From: Rhodocyclaceae bacterium
GTDB lineage: Bacteria > Pseudomonadota > Gammaproteobacteria > Burkholderiales > Rhodocyclaceae
DNA length: 64,000 nt
Reading direction: 5' to 3'
Assembly: GCA_016791115.1 (NCBI GenBank)
Contig: JAEUNL010000053.1
Span: 62,001-126,000 of the forward strand
A program made the position numbers and the translations under genes. Within the stretch, counting starts at the first letter, position 1; each line of letters begins with the position of its first letter. This document shows, piece after piece, positions 54,389 through 63,017 of the stretch. The notes beneath the pieces were generated by a model. That model did no database searches. It was not told the origin of the DNA and saw only the letters and a list, made by a program, of their open reading frames with translations.

Positions 54389-54865
54389 TTGGATCCCGGC
54401 ACGGTACTTCGAAAAACGGCCAAGGGTCTCGAAGAAATGGCGAACCGCACTTTTCGCCTTCCGCAGCGTGCGCGCAGCGTGCTGATCGTCGTCGACGGGA
54501 AACTCAACTTGGCCGCCATCCTGCAACGAACCGTCGACCCTGCCGGATCAGCGCTCCTGCTGGACGAACTCGTCGAGCAGGGCTTCGTGGAATCCATCTC
54601 GACAACCGCGACATCCGAACAGGCTGCGCCGGCTAGCGCAGCAGAAGGCTCGGCGGTCGACCTCGTCAAGAGCAGGCGCGTCGCCGCGTCAGCCGTCGTG
54701 GATGCACTCGGACCGGACGGCGAGATACTCGCCATGCAGATCGAAAAGTGCCGAAGCGCCGAGCAGCTGCTCGACCTTCTCGGTCGTAGCCAGGACATCG
54801 TACGCCGCGTTCGCGGGGCCAAGGCGGCCGATGCGTTCGCGCAGCGTGCGGGGCTCGCCCCCTAG
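54389..54865 (+). CDS. Conserved hypothetical protein, TTG start
   Basis: A 158-residue soluble protein. An AAGGAGG ribosome site at 54377-54383 points to the TTG at 54389 (LDPGTVLRKTAKGLEEMA); an ATG at 54437 would drop 16 conserved-looking residues. The pattern KTAKGLEEMANRTFRLPQRARSVLIVVDGKLNLAAIL recurs in uncharacterised beta-proteobacterial proteins. A helical C-terminus follows. It is divergent from the CobD-like gene across an AT-rich gap and overlaps the Nudix gene end by four bases. Confidence 0.7.
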   Translation: MDPGTVLRKTAKGLEEMANRTFRLPQRARSVLIVVDGKLNLAAILQRTVDPAGSALLLDELVEQGFVESISTTATSEQAAPASAAEGSAVDLVKSRRVAASAVVDALGPDGEILAMQIEKCRSAEQLLDLLGRSQDIVRRVRGAKAADAFAQRAGLAP

Positions 54866-55473
54866 TCCAACCGCAGATGGCGGTACAGGCTGCGCAACAT
54901 GCCCGCCGTCGCCCCCCAGATGAAATAGTCGCCGAAGGGCATCGCCCAGAACTCCCGCTGCGCACCACGGATTTCGATACGGTGGCGGCGGTGATTCAGC
55001 GGATCGAGCAGGAACGTCAGCGGGACCTCGAAAGCCTCTGCCACCTCGAACGGATCGAGCCTGAGTTCGAATGGTGTGGTAACGATTGCCACGACCGGCG
55101 TTACGGCAAAACCGGTTCCGGTCAGATAGCGCGGCAAAAGGCCCAGCACGTCGACATGTCGGCGTGCAAGTCCGATTTCCTCCTCGGTTTCGCGCAGCGC
55201 AGTGTGAATCGGAGACACATCACCTTCTTCGCAGCGCCCTCCGGGGAATGCGATCTGCCCCGGATGGTCATGGAGGTGGTCGGTGCGGCGTGTGAGCAGC
55301 ACGCTCAGGCCGCCGGCCCGATCGACCAAGGGCACCAGCACAGCAGCGGGCGTCCTGCTGCCGGCTGCGCCTTCTTCGTCGACATCGCCCCCCACCGGCA
55401 CCTCGCGGAAGTGGCGGCGGAGCGCTTCGGCATCGAGCCGACGCTGCCTCTCCTGGTCGTCACTCTGCGCCAT
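54862..55473 (-). CDS. CoA pyrophosphatase, Nudix family (NudL-like)
   Basis: A 203-residue Nudix hydrolase. The box FPGGRCEEGDVSPIHTALRE continues TEEEIGL. Asp replaces the usual first Glu, as in the CoA diphosphatase (NudL/YeaB) subgroup, and the upstream HPGQIAFPGG segment is also typical of that group. It likely cleaves CoA or acyl-CoA. ATG at 55473 (MAQSDDQERQRR) was chosen; a TTG at 55485 is in frame. It lies eight bases after the retropepsin-like gene. Confidence 0.88.
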   Translation of the reverse strand: MAQSDDQERQRRLDAEALRRHFREVPVGGDVDEEGAAGSRTPAAVLVPLVDRAGGLSVLLTRRTDHLHDHPGQIAFPGGRCEEGDVSPIHTALRETEEEIGLARRHVDVLGLLPRYLTGTGFAVTPVVAIVTTPFELRLDPFEVAEAFEVPLTFLLDPLNHRRHRIEIRGAQREFWAMPFGDYFIWGATAGMLRSLYRHLRLD

Positions 55474-55481
55474 CGGTCGAT

Positions 55482-56165
55482 TCAATACCGGCGCCGCAGG
55501 GTCATGGTCTGGCCATCCCGGCGCATTTCCATGCGGTTGAGAAAGCTCATCCCAAGCAACGCAACCGGCATGTCATGGCCATGTACCAAGGCTTCGACAT
55601 CCGACAAGGTGATGTCGCCGACGCGCATCGAGGCAATGCGCATCTTGAACGCCTGGGCCGGACCATTCGCGGTCATCGTCGTCACCGGCTCGCCCCGGCG
55701 CATGTCGAGACCCGCGCGCGCAGCGTCACCGGCGCCGAGCGAAACCATGGTTGCGCCGGTGTCCACGAGGAAGCGCACCGAAGCACCGTTGACGATCCCG
55801 GACGTGACGAAATGCCCACGCGAATCGGCGGTCAAGGTGACCATGTTACCGCTGTCGGCACTGCCTTGCGAAACGGCTTGTTCACCGATGCCCAGACGGT
55901 GACGCTTGCCGTCCATTTCCACTGTCGCCGATTCGCCGTCGATCGACAGCAGCTTGATGCCTTCCTGGGTGCGGGTGCCGACCGAAACCGTGCGTGGCGG
56001 CGCGCCGTTGATCACGAGAACTGCCTTGCCCGGAAACAGGCCAACCACCGCAATGTCCGCCGCCCGGCCCACTGGGGCGACGACGGCAAGCAGCAATAGC
56101 CCTGCCGCCTGCATCGCAGCGCGCAGGACATGAGAACGGAACCGGACGTGTCGAGTCGATGACAT
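55482..56165 (-). CDS. Retropepsin-like aspartic protease (TIGR02281-type), secreted
   Basis: A 227-residue protein with an N-terminal signal (LRAAMQAAGLLLLAVVAPVGRAA) and a single-domain retroviral-type protease fold. The active-site motif is FLVDTGATMVSLG, and the hydrophobic glycine motif is ALLGMSFLNRMEM. Such proteins dimerise to form the active site. The substrate is unknown. ATG at 56165 is preferred to longer starts that lack homology. It is likely co-transcribed with the downstream Nudix gene. Confidence 0.85.
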   Translation of the reverse strand: MSSTRHVRFRSHVLRAAMQAAGLLLLAVVAPVGRAADIAVVGLFPGKAVLVINGAPPRTVSVGTRTQEGIKLLSIDGESATVEMDGKRHRLGIGEQAVSQGSADSGNMVTLTADSRGHFVTSGIVNGASVRFLVDTGATMVSLGAGDAARAGLDMRRGEPVTTMTANGPAQAFKMRIASMRVGDITLSDVEALVHGHDMPVALLGMSFLNRMEMRRDGQTMTLRRRY

Positions 56166-56318
56166 CCGGCGATTCTGCCATACGACCGGCCACTGCCAAG
56201 CGAGGCGTTCTGGTTCGACCAACGATCCTGCCCGCTTGATGCAAAGTGCGACAGGCTTCATCATTGAGGCAAACAACACGGGCCAGCCAGCAATGAGCCC
56301 GCCAACCGGAGACAGAGG

Positions 56319-57110
56319 ATGCCGCAGACCCACGCCACACTCGCCCCCCTGGCCACGCTGCCGGAAGTCCGCACCGTGCCTGTCGGCGAGCCGTTCGGCT
56401 GGCTGGTTCGCGGCCTGCGTGACATGCGTGCGAAACCGTTCGCCAGCCTTTTCTATGGTGCGTGCATTGCGGCGATGGGCTTTCTGCTGTTCTTCTACAC
56501 GCGCCAGGAAGTGAAGTACATCGCCACGCTCACCTCGGGATTCCTGCTAGCGGGCCCGTTCGTCGCGATCGGGCTTTACGACATTTCACGCCGCATCGAG
56601 CGCGGCGAAGAGGTGGCGTTGGGGCCTACAACGGTCGCATGGCACGAGAACGCAAACCAGTTCGCGATCATGGGGGCGATTCTCGGGTTGGTGATGCTGG
56701 CGTGGACGGGTGTTGCACTGACGATATTCGATGCCTTCTACGGCAAGGAATCCCCCAGCCTGACGCAGTTCATTGCCGACACAGTGGCAATGAAACACAC
56801 GGCGTTTCTGATCGTCTATACCGCAGCCGGATCGGTCTTTGCAGCCGTGGTGTTCGTGTTGTCCGTGGTGTCGATTCCAATGTTGCTCGATCGCAACTGT
56901 GACGCCCTGACGGCAATGAGGACCAGCGTGCTCGCAGTCGCGCAGAATCCGGCGGCCATGCTGGTGTGGGCCGGCCTGATCACGACCTTGACGCTGCTCG
57001 GACTATGGACTTTCTACATCGGCATTATCGTCACGATGCCGGTCATCGGGCATGCGAGCTGGCATGCCTACCGCGGACTCGTCCATAGCGAGCCGGACCA
57101 GCCCGCCTGA
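56319..57110 (+). CDS. DUF2189 domain membrane protein
   Basis: A 263-residue protein with six hydrophobic helices, starting MPQTHATLAPLATLPEVRTVP. The segment GWLVRGLRDMRAKPFASLFYG and the ending GHASWHAYRGLV match DUF2189, a family of unknown function. It is divergent from the aspartic protease gene and directly convergent with yajQ: the two stop codons abut. Confidence 0.85.
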   Translation: MPQTHATLAPLATLPEVRTVPVGEPFGWLVRGLRDMRAKPFASLFYGACIAAMGFLLFFYTRQEVKYIATLTSGFLLAGPFVAIGLYDISRRIERGEEVALGPTTVAWHENANQFAIMGAILGLVMLAWTGVALTIFDAFYGKESPSLTQFIADTVAMKHTAFLIVYTAAGSVFAAVVFVLSVVSIPMLLDRNCDALTAMRTSVLAVAQNPAAMLVWAGLITTLTLLGLWTFYIGIIVTMPVIGHASWHAYRGLVHSEPDQPA

Positions 57111-57596
57111 TCAGTCGCGGAAGTTGCCGAACTGCAGCGGCGTATCGGTGATCGATTTCTTGACCAGCGCGATCGCCTCCTGAAGCACGTCCCGCTTGGC
57201 ACCAGACACGCGCACCGCGTCCCCCTGGATGCTCGCTTGGACCTTGAGCTTGCTGTCCTTGAGGATGCGCACGATCTTCTTGCCGAGCTCGACCTCGACA
57301 CCGATCTTGAGCTTCACCTCCTGCTTGACCTTGTTGCCGCTGACCTTCTGCACGTCCTGGCGGTCAAGGCAGCGCACATCGACACCGCGTTTGCCGAGCT
57401 TGCCTGTCAGGACGTCGTAAACCTGGTCAAGCTTGAACTCGTCGTCCGCAAACAGGGTCAGCAGCTTCTCCGCCTGCTCGATGCGTGCATCGGAACCCTT
57501 GAAGTCGAAGCGGTTGGTGATTTCCTTGTTGGCTTGATCGACCGCATTGCGCATCTCGACCTGATCGACTTCCGAAACGATATCGAACGAAGGCAT
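57111..57596 (-). CDS. YajQ family nucleotide-binding protein
   Basis: A 161-residue UPF0234 protein starting [21 protein letters not shown]. The SRFDFKG-like segment ([14 protein letters not shown]) and the C-terminal [13 protein letters not shown] region are typical. Xanthomonas homologues bind c-di-GMP. The chosen ATG at 57596 is the family start. It follows the 52-residue peptide gene by 18 bases. Confidence 0.93.
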   Translation of the reverse strand: MPSFDIVSEVDQVEMRNAVDQANKEITNRFDFKGSDARIEQAEKLLTLFADDEFKLDQVYDVLTGKLGKRGVDVRCLDRQDVQKVSGNKVKQEVKLKIGVEVELGKKIVRILKDSKLKVQASIQGDAVRVSGAKRDVLQEAIALVKKSITDTPLQFGNFRD

Positions 57597-57614
57597 GGTG
57601 AACTCCAGCAACAG

Positions 57615-57773
57615 TCATCGCGCCGGCACGTTGCAGCGCGCCGATTGATAATCCCAACGACCGCCAGCGTCCAGACAGCGGTCCACAAGCCACCATTCGC
57701 GCACCCCGGGACCGATCAATGCCAACAGGGCAACGACGGCCGACAGCATGAGCACGAACGCGGCCATGCGCAT
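57615..57773 (-). CDS. Small single-pass membrane protein (52 residues)
   Basis: A short gene starting MRMAAFVLMLSAVVALLALI, with one transmembrane or signal segment. It ends with a compact motif CLDAGGRWDYQSARC that could form a disulfide outside the membrane. It begins four bases after the ppnP stop and ends 18 bases before yajQ, so it fits the operon. The C-x-D-x-G-G-x-W-D pattern recalls small uncharacterised proteobacterial proteins. Function unknown. Confidence 0.6.
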   Translation of the reverse strand: MRMAAFVLMLSAVVALLALIGPGVREWWLVDRCLDAGGRWDYQSARCNVPAR

Positions 57774-57777
57774 CCGG

Positions 57778-58089
57778 TCAGCCGAAGTGGCAAACGTAAT
57801 CGAGCATTTCCAGCGTCTCGATGTCGAAACTCGAATTGCCGGGCACCGCGAATTCCTGCCCGCCGGAATAAGTCTTCCATTCGCCCTCGCCCTTGATCCG
57901 GATGCGGCAGGTGCCGGCGTTGAGTTCCATAATCTCGGGCGCGCCGGTATTGAAGGTCAGGAGCGACGGAAAGATCACGCCGATCGTCTTGCGCGTGCCG
58001 TCGGCGAACGTCACGGTATGACTGATGCACTTGCCGTCGAAATAGACGTTGGCCTTCTTGACCACACTGACATTGTCGAACTGCGACAT
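57778..58089 (-). CDS. ppnP: Pyrimidine/purine nucleoside phosphorylase
   Basis: A 103-residue cupin-like protein starting [21 protein letters not shown]. It contains [20 protein letters not shown] and the end [16 protein letters not shown], matching PpnP (YaiE, formerly DUF1255), which phosphorolyses several nucleosides. ATG at 58089 fits; the longer frame to 58149 does not. It lies 22 bases after the DUF2788 gene. Confidence 0.93.
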   Translation of the reverse strand: MSQFDNVSVVKKANVYFDGKCISHTVTFADGTRKTIGVIFPSLLTFNTGAPEIMELNAGTCRIRIKGEGEWKTYSGGQEFAVPGNSSFDIETLEMLDYVCHFG

Positions 58090-58111
58090 GGTGTTTTTCC
58101 TTGGTACGGGC

Positions 58112-58321
58112 CTACAGCCCGATGATTTTCTGGATGATGGACTTGGCAATGAAACCGAGCATGCCGAAGCTCAGCACGAAAAACAGCACGAAGGTGCCGA
58201 ACTTTCCCGCCTTGGATTCCTTGGCCAGGTTCCAGATGATCAGGAGCATCCAGACCATCAGGACGGTCAGGGACAGCGGCAGGCCTATGGCCTCGATCTC
58301 TTCAGGGGTAAATCCGAACAT
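58112..58321 (-). CDS. DUF2788 small membrane protein
   Basis: A 69-residue protein starting [18 protein letters not shown]. It has two hydrophobic helices ([16 protein letters not shown] and [17 protein letters not shown]) around a short basic loop. It matches the DUF2788 family, function unknown. It lies upstream of ppnP on the same strand. Confidence 0.85.
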   Translation of the reverse strand: MFGFTPEEIEAIGLPLSLTVLMVWMLLIIWNLAKESKAGKFGTFVLFFVLSFGMLGFIAKSIIQKIIGL

Positions 58322-58405
58322 GGGTGGCCAAAATCAGGGGCAAGTTCCGGCAGTGCGAACCATATCGTGGACTGGCCCTCGTGTGCTTCATTCAGGTCGA
58401 CCTGC

Positions 58406-60136
58406 TCACGGCTCGACGACGTAATCGCCCGGCGCAGCGGCAATTTGCGGGAACGCTTCACTCGATGCCGGACGGGCAGGCACCATTTTACCGGCTTGCG
58501 GCTTGAGCCACGCCATCCAGTCCATCCACCACGAGCCCGAGACGGGTTCGTTGCGTGCAAACCAGTCCCGCGCGTTGTCGGCGCGATGCGCCTCGCCGGC
58601 GCGAAAGCTGCGTTTCGGCGGATCGACCGGCGGATTGACGATCCCGAGAATGTGGCCCGACGAACTCAGCACGAAGCGTTTGGGCGCCATCGCATAGTGG
58701 TTGATGCGGAACGCCTGCTCCCAGGGCGCGATATGGTCGTCCTCCGCCCCCACGGCATAGAGCGGCTGGGTGATCCGTTCGAGGTCGATCGGCTGCCCGG
58801 CAATGGTCAGCGCGTCCTTCTGGATCAGGCGATTCTTGAGGTAAAGCTCGTTCAGGTACCAGCTGTGCATCGCGTACGGCATGCGCGTGCTGTCCATGTT
58901 CCAGTACATGATGTCGAATGGTGGCGGCTTCTCGCCGTAGAGCCAGCCGTGCACCACGTAGTGCCAGACCAGGCTGTTGGCGCGCAGCAGGCGGAACGAC
59001 GCCGCCATTTCGCGCCCGTCGAGGTAGCCGCGTTGGGCCATCACGCGAGACAGGTAACGCACGCTGGCCTCGTCGACGAATACCTCGATGTCGCCCGGCT
59101 TGTGAAAATCGACCAGCGTCGTGAACAACGTCCAGTGGGCGACCGGCATCTGGTCGGCGCCGTACCGGCGGTTCGCCCAGGCCATGTAGATCGACAGTGC
59201 AGTACCGCCGATGCAATAGCCCGTCGCATGGACCTGCTTCTGCCCGGTGAAGGCGCGCACCGCACCGACTGCCGCATCGACTCCCTGGGTCAGATAGTCG
59301 TCGAAGGTGGTGTCGCGCATCGCTGCGGGCGGATTCCGCCAGCTCGTGATGTACACATCCATGCCCTGGTCGACCAGCCAGCGCACCATGCTCTTCTTGG
59401 CGTTCAGGTCGAGCACGTAGTACTTGTTGATCCACGGCGTGACGATCAGCACCGGTACCGCGTGCACCTTCTTTTGCGTCGGTGCAAAGTGGATCAGCTC
59501 GAGTAGCTCGTTGCGGAAGATGACCGACCCCGGCGTCGTCGCGAGATTCACGCCGACCTTGAAGTGCACAGGATCGGTCATGCGCACGTCGCCTGCCTCG
59601 ACGTCGGCGAAGAAGTTGCGCATGCCGTCGATCACACTCTGGCCGTTGCTTTCGCACGCCTTGCGCATCGCCACCGGATTGGTCCAGAAGAAGTTGGTCG
59701 GCGCAATCAGGTTGAGCCACTTGCGCCACCAGAACGCCGCGCGTCGCCGCTCGCGCCCGGACATGCCGGGCGTTGCATAGAGCATGTCCTGCACGCCGTG
59801 GGTGGCGAGCAGATACCATTCCTTGACCAGATCCCAGGTGGCGGACTCTTTCCACACCGGGTCGCTGAAGCGCGTGTCATCCTCGTGCGGGTGCACGGGG
59901 TCGTCGCTCGGCAGGCCGAAGGCGCGCTGCCAGGTGTGCCACTGCAATTGCCACAACTGGCTGGAGACTTTCGCCAGATGCTCCGACAGCTCCTGCGGAT
60001 GGGTGAGCCAGGCTATCTGCGCGTGCAGCAGCGGTTCGGCCATGCCGAGCGGGTCGATGCAGGCGACGACATTCTGATGCAACTGGTTCAGCGACTGCGT
60101 GGGATTGAGAAACTCCGGCGGTTTGGGGATATTCAT
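58406..60136 (-). CDS. phaC: Class I poly(3-hydroxyalkanoate) synthase
   Basis: A 576-residue alpha/beta-hydrolase-fold polymerase making PHA granules from hydroxyacyl-CoA. The nucleophile Cys308 is in the lipase-like box GYCIGG. Catalytic Asp and His lie in GAEDDHIAPW and SSSGHILGIVNPP. The class I N-terminus and the FWWRKWLNLIAPTNFFWTNP segment are present. Its ATG overlaps the stop of the beta-CASP hydrolase gene by four bases (ATGA). phaB and phasin genes are not in the window. Confidence 0.95.
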   Translation of the reverse strand: MNIPKPPEFLNPTQSLNQLHQNVVACIDPLGMAEPLLHAQIAWLTHPQELSEHLAKVSSQLWQLQWHTWQRAFGLPSDDPVHPHEDDTRFSDPVWKESATWDLVKEWYLLATHGVQDMLYATPGMSGRERRRAAFWWRKWLNLIAPTNFFWTNPVAMRKACESNGQSVIDGMRNFFADVEAGDVRMTDPVHFKVGVNLATTPGSVIFRNELLELIHFAPTQKKVHAVPVLIVTPWINKYYVLDLNAKKSMVRWLVDQGMDVYITSWRNPPAAMRDTTFDDYLTQGVDAAVGAVRAFTGQKQVHATGYCIGGTALSIYMAWANRRYGADQMPVAHWTLFTTLVDFHKPGDIEVFVDEASVRYLSRVMAQRGYLDGREMAASFRLLRANSLVWHYVVHGWLYGEKPPPFDIMYWNMDSTRMPYAMHSWYLNELYLKNRLIQKDALTIAGQPIDLERITQPLYAVGAEDDHIAPWEQAFRINHYAMAPKRFVLSSSGHILGIVNPPVDPPKRSFRAGEAHRADNARDWFARNEPVSGSWWMDWMAWLKPQAGKMVPARPASSEAFPQIAAAPGDYVVEP

Positions 60137-61569
60137 TCCATGTTCCTTGTTTCAATGTTCGCCTGGTCACCCTGTGCGGGGACATCTACACGCGTCCAGC
60201 CGAGATCGTCGCGAATCTTGCCGGCAAAATATTGCGCGGTTTCGAGTTCGCCGTGCACCACGAAAGTCTGCCGCGGTGGATGACGGAACCCGCGCAGCCA
60301 GCCGAGCAATGCGGCCTGGTCGGCATGAGCGGACAAGCCGCCGATGGTGTGGATCGTTGCTCGCACCTGCACGGATTTGCCGAACAGCGTGACACGGCGC
60401 GCGCCGTCGACCAGCCGGCGACCGAGCGTGCCGGCGGCCTGGAAGCCGACGATCACGATCGCGCACTCGGGCCTTGGCAGGTTGTGAAGCAGGTGGTACT
60501 TGATGCGCCCGGCTTCGCACATGCCGCTGGCCGATATGACGATGGCACCGCCGCGCACGGTATTGAGCGCCATCGATTCTTCGACATCCTGCACGAAGTG
60601 GATGCGCGGATCCTTGGGGTGCCCTTTCTGCCATGCCATCAGCTCGTGTGCCTCGCCATCGAGCAGTTCCGGGTGGCGGAGGGTGACTTCGGTCGCAGCC
60701 AGCGCCATCGGCGAATCTACATGAACATTGAGGCCGTGCAGGCGCCCTTCCCGCGTCAGGCGCGTCAGCACGAACAGCAGTTCCTGCGTTCGCCCGACCG
60801 CGAAGGAGGGGATGACCACGTTGCCTCGCGCGCCCTTGAGCGTGCGCTCCAGCGCAACCACCAACTCGTCGAGCGTGGCATCGAGCGGCCGGTGCAGTCG
60901 ATTGCCGTAGGTGGATTCGACCACCAGCAAGTCGGCGTGGGCAACCGGCGTCGCGTCGCGCAACACGGGCCGCCCGGGTTGCCCGAGGTCGCCGGAGAAA
61001 ACGAGCCTGCGCATCGCCGCACCCTCCCCGAGTTCGACCTCGACGATGGCAGAACCGAGGATGTGGCCGGCATCGCGCATCACCACGCGCACGCCGGGTG
61101 CAGGCTCGAACGCCTGGTCGTACCCAACGCCCCGGAACTGGCGCAGCGTCGCCTGCGCCTGCGCAACGGTGTAAAGCGGCGCCTCGTCGTAGCCGCGGCG
61201 CGCATGGCGCGCATGTCGATGGCGGTTGAGCCACTCGGCTTCCTTCTCCTGAATGTGCGCCGAGTCGATCAGGATCACCTTGGCGAGGTCGACGGTCGCA
61301 TGCGTGGCATGAATCGGCCCCTTGAACCCGAGCGCCGCCAGACGCGGCAGCAAGCCGCAGTGATCGAGATGGGCATGCGTAAGCAGCACGAAGGCGATCT
61401 GCTTCACGCCGAAGCCCTCGCCGAAATCGAGTGCGCGCAGGTTCTTCAGATCGGCATTGCGGCCGCCCTGAAACAGACCGCAATCGACGAGAAAACGAAG
61501 CTCGCCGTATTCGACGAGAAAGCACGACCCGGTTACCTCACCGGCCGCACCGAGAAAGCGGATTCGCAT
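60133..61569 (-). CDS. MBL-fold metallo-hydrolase with beta-CASP and RMMBL regions
   Basis: A 478-residue protein of the TTHA0252/CPSF73-like group, usually ribonucleases. The metal motif is THAHLDHCG with a later DAGHILGSA histidine and SGDLGQ aspartate. The beta-CASP region (VESTYGNRLH, VIPSFAVGRTQELL, SASGMCEAGRI) and the C-terminal SAHADQ and FVVHGE segments are intact. It is translationally coupled to phaC. Its promoter region is shared with the divergent uspA. Confidence 0.92.
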   Translation of the reverse strand: MRIRFLGAAGEVTGSCFLVEYGELRFLVDCGLFQGGRNADLKNLRALDFGEGFGVKQIAFVLLTHAHLDHCGLLPRLAALGFKGPIHATHATVDLAKVILIDSAHIQEKEAEWLNRHRHARHARRGYDEAPLYTVAQAQATLRQFRGVGYDQAFEPAPGVRVVMRDAGHILGSAIVEVELGEGAAMRRLVFSGDLGQPGRPVLRDATPVAHADLLVVESTYGNRLHRPLDATLDELVVALERTLKGARGNVVIPSFAVGRTQELLFVLTRLTREGRLHGLNVHVDSPMALAATEVTLRHPELLDGEAHELMAWQKGHPKDPRIHFVQDVEESMALNTVRGGAIVISASGMCEAGRIKYHLLHNLPRPECAIVIVGFQAAGTLGRRLVDGARRVTLFGKSVQVRATIHTIGGLSAHADQAALLGWLRGFRHPPRQTFVVHGELETAQYFAGKIRDDLGWTRVDVPAQGDQANIETRNME

Positions 61570-61602
61570 GGCTCAGGTTGGCGCGTGGCGCGCCGAATCA
61601 CG

Positions 61603-61646
61603 TTGATCTGGGTCAATCGGGCAGCCGACCGACTCCCTACTATAAT
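61603..61646 (+). promoter_or_regulatory. FNR-type site plus consensus -10: uspA promoter
   Basis: TTGAT-CTGG-GTCAA (61603-61616) matches the FNR/ANR consensus at nine of ten positions. A perfect -10 TATAAT lies at 61641-61646, with no -35. The inferred start near 61652 puts the site centre at about -42 to -43, the class II activator position. The same site lies about 40 bases from the divergent metallo-hydrolase start. Confidence 0.7.
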
Positions 61647-61678
61647 CTTCCTGCACTCAACCCTTGGCGGAGCACATC

Positions 61679-62122
61679 ATGTTCAAGCACATTCTGGTAC
61701 CGACCGACGGCTCGACACTGTCCGGGGATACAGCCTTGCGCGCAGTGGATTTCGCCAAGGCGATCGGGGCCAAGGTGACGTTCTTCTATGCGCAGCCCGA
61801 CTATCCGGCGCAGTTCTTCGGCGAAGGCGCACTGATCGACCCGACAACGCCGCAGCAGTTCGCCAAGGCCGCGGAAGCGACGGCGAACGATATCCTCAAG
61901 CGTTGCGAAGCCTTCGCCAAGGAAGGCGGTGTCGAGTACGGCCTTGCCACCGGCCCGAGCGAAGTGCCCTACGAAGCCATCATCAATGCGGCGCAGGCCA
62001 ACGGCTGCGACATGATCTTCATGGCCTCGCACGGACGGCGCGGGCTGGCAGGTCTGTTGCTCGGTTCCGAGACGCAGAAGGTGCTCACGCACTCCAAGAT
62101 CCCGGTCCTCGTCTATCGCTGA
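61679..62122 (+). CDS. Universal stress protein (UspA family, ATP-binding type)
   Basis: A 147-residue single-domain protein starting MFKHILVPTDGSTLSGDTAL. The G-x2-G-x9-G-S motif (GRRGLAGLLLGSETQKVL) near the C-terminus indicates ATP binding, as in MJ0577-type Usp proteins. The upstream FNR-like site suggests induction at low oxygen, as known for Usp genes controlled by Anr in Pseudomonas. Confidence 0.93.
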   Translation: MFKHILVPTDGSTLSGDTALRAVDFAKAIGAKVTFFYAQPDYPAQFFGEGALIDPTTPQQFAKAAEATANDILKRCEAFAKEGGVEYGLATGPSEVPYEAIINAAQANGCDMIFMASHGRRGLAGLLLGSETQKVLTHSKIPVLVYR

Positions 62123-62284
62123 ACGGCAGCCTCGCGGGGCACCTGCCTGGAAGGCGCATGTACAGCTGCTCTCCAAGGTGCCATGCTGCATCGCCTTTGT
62201 CCATGCGGCACGGGGCGATGCCAGCCCTGAGACGATCTCCCAATGCGCATCGCAGGCCGTCCGATTGCAATTTCCTGAGCCAGG

Positions 62285-62686
62285 TTATGCGTCGGCCTGG
62301 CGCAATTCGCCATCCACGTAATACCACCGCCCATCTTCCTCGACGAAGCGGCTGATCTCGTGCAGGCGATGGGCTCGCCCGCCGACCTTGTATCGGGCGA
62401 CGAATTCAACGATGGCAAGGCCTGCATCCGGCGTGTCAGGCTGATGGCGCAGCACCTCGAGCCGGAGCCATTTCTGCGGAGAACCCTGACCGAACGCCAG
62501 CGAAGCCGGTCGCGTCGTGGCATGCCATGTCGCGAGCAGATAGGCTTCGCATTGCTGCGTATAGGCGACGTAACGCGAGCGCATCAGCGCCAGCGCATCG
62601 CCCGCGAGGCGCTCCCCCTCGATCAGCGGCTGACAGCAGAGCGCATAGGGCGCGCCACTGCCGCACGCACAGTGCGACGGCGACAT
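62285..62686 (-). CDS. YchJ family SEC-C metal-binding protein
   Basis: A 133-residue protein with an N-terminal zinc motif CACGSGAPYALCC and a central NTF2-like region (LMRSRYVAYTQQCEAYLLATWH). It ends HEISRFVEEDGRWYYVDGEL. This is the YchJ/UPF0225 architecture, function unknown. ATG at 62686 (MSPSHCACG) puts the zinc motif at the start as in homologues. It is convergent with uspA. Confidence 0.88.
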   Translation of the reverse strand: MSPSHCACGSGAPYALCCQPLIEGERLAGDALALMRSRYVAYTQQCEAYLLATWHATTRPASLAFGQGSPQKWLRLEVLRHQPDTPDAGLAIVEFVARYKVGGRAHRLHEISRFVEEDGRWYYVDGELRQADA

Positions 62687-62702
62687 TTCCCGGCGTGCCA
62701 AC

Positions 62703-63011
62703 TCAGGCGCAACCCGATTGCCGGTCTCCGGAAACCTCGCCGCCGTCCGGCAGGCCGTTGATCTCGCTCGCTCGCCGCTGGAAGAAGCAGGTCGCCCAGC
62801 TCGACGTGATGCAGATCGCCCAGAAGCCGAAGAAACCGATCGAGTAGGTCGCGAGCGTCGAGAAATGGACCGGCTCGCCAAGGAGGTAGAGTTCCTGCGG
62901 ATCGATCAAGGTGAAGAACGCCACCTCGGCGAGGCCGGCAACGATGAACGACGGCCAGAGTACTTGTATCAGTCGCTGCATGCTGTGGAACGCCTCCTCC
63001 GCGGAAGACAT
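62703..63011 (-). CDS. Small two-helix membrane protein in the cbb3 maturation cluster
   Basis: A 102-residue protein starting MSSAEEAFHSMQRLIQVLWP. Two hydrophobic helices are at about residues 18-38 (PSFIVAGLAEVAFFTL) and 50-75 (TYSIGFFGFWAICITSSWATC). I do not recognise the family. It follows the DUF3149 gene by six bases and ends 16 bases before the ychJ start, so it belongs to the ccoG-fixH transcript. Confidence 0.7.
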   Translation of the reverse strand: MSSAEEAFHSMQRLIQVLWPSFIVAGLAEVAFFTLIDPQELYLLGEPVHFSTLATYSIGFFGFWAICITSSWATCFFQRRASEINGLPDGGEVSGDRQSGCA

Positions 63012-63017
63012 CGGGCC

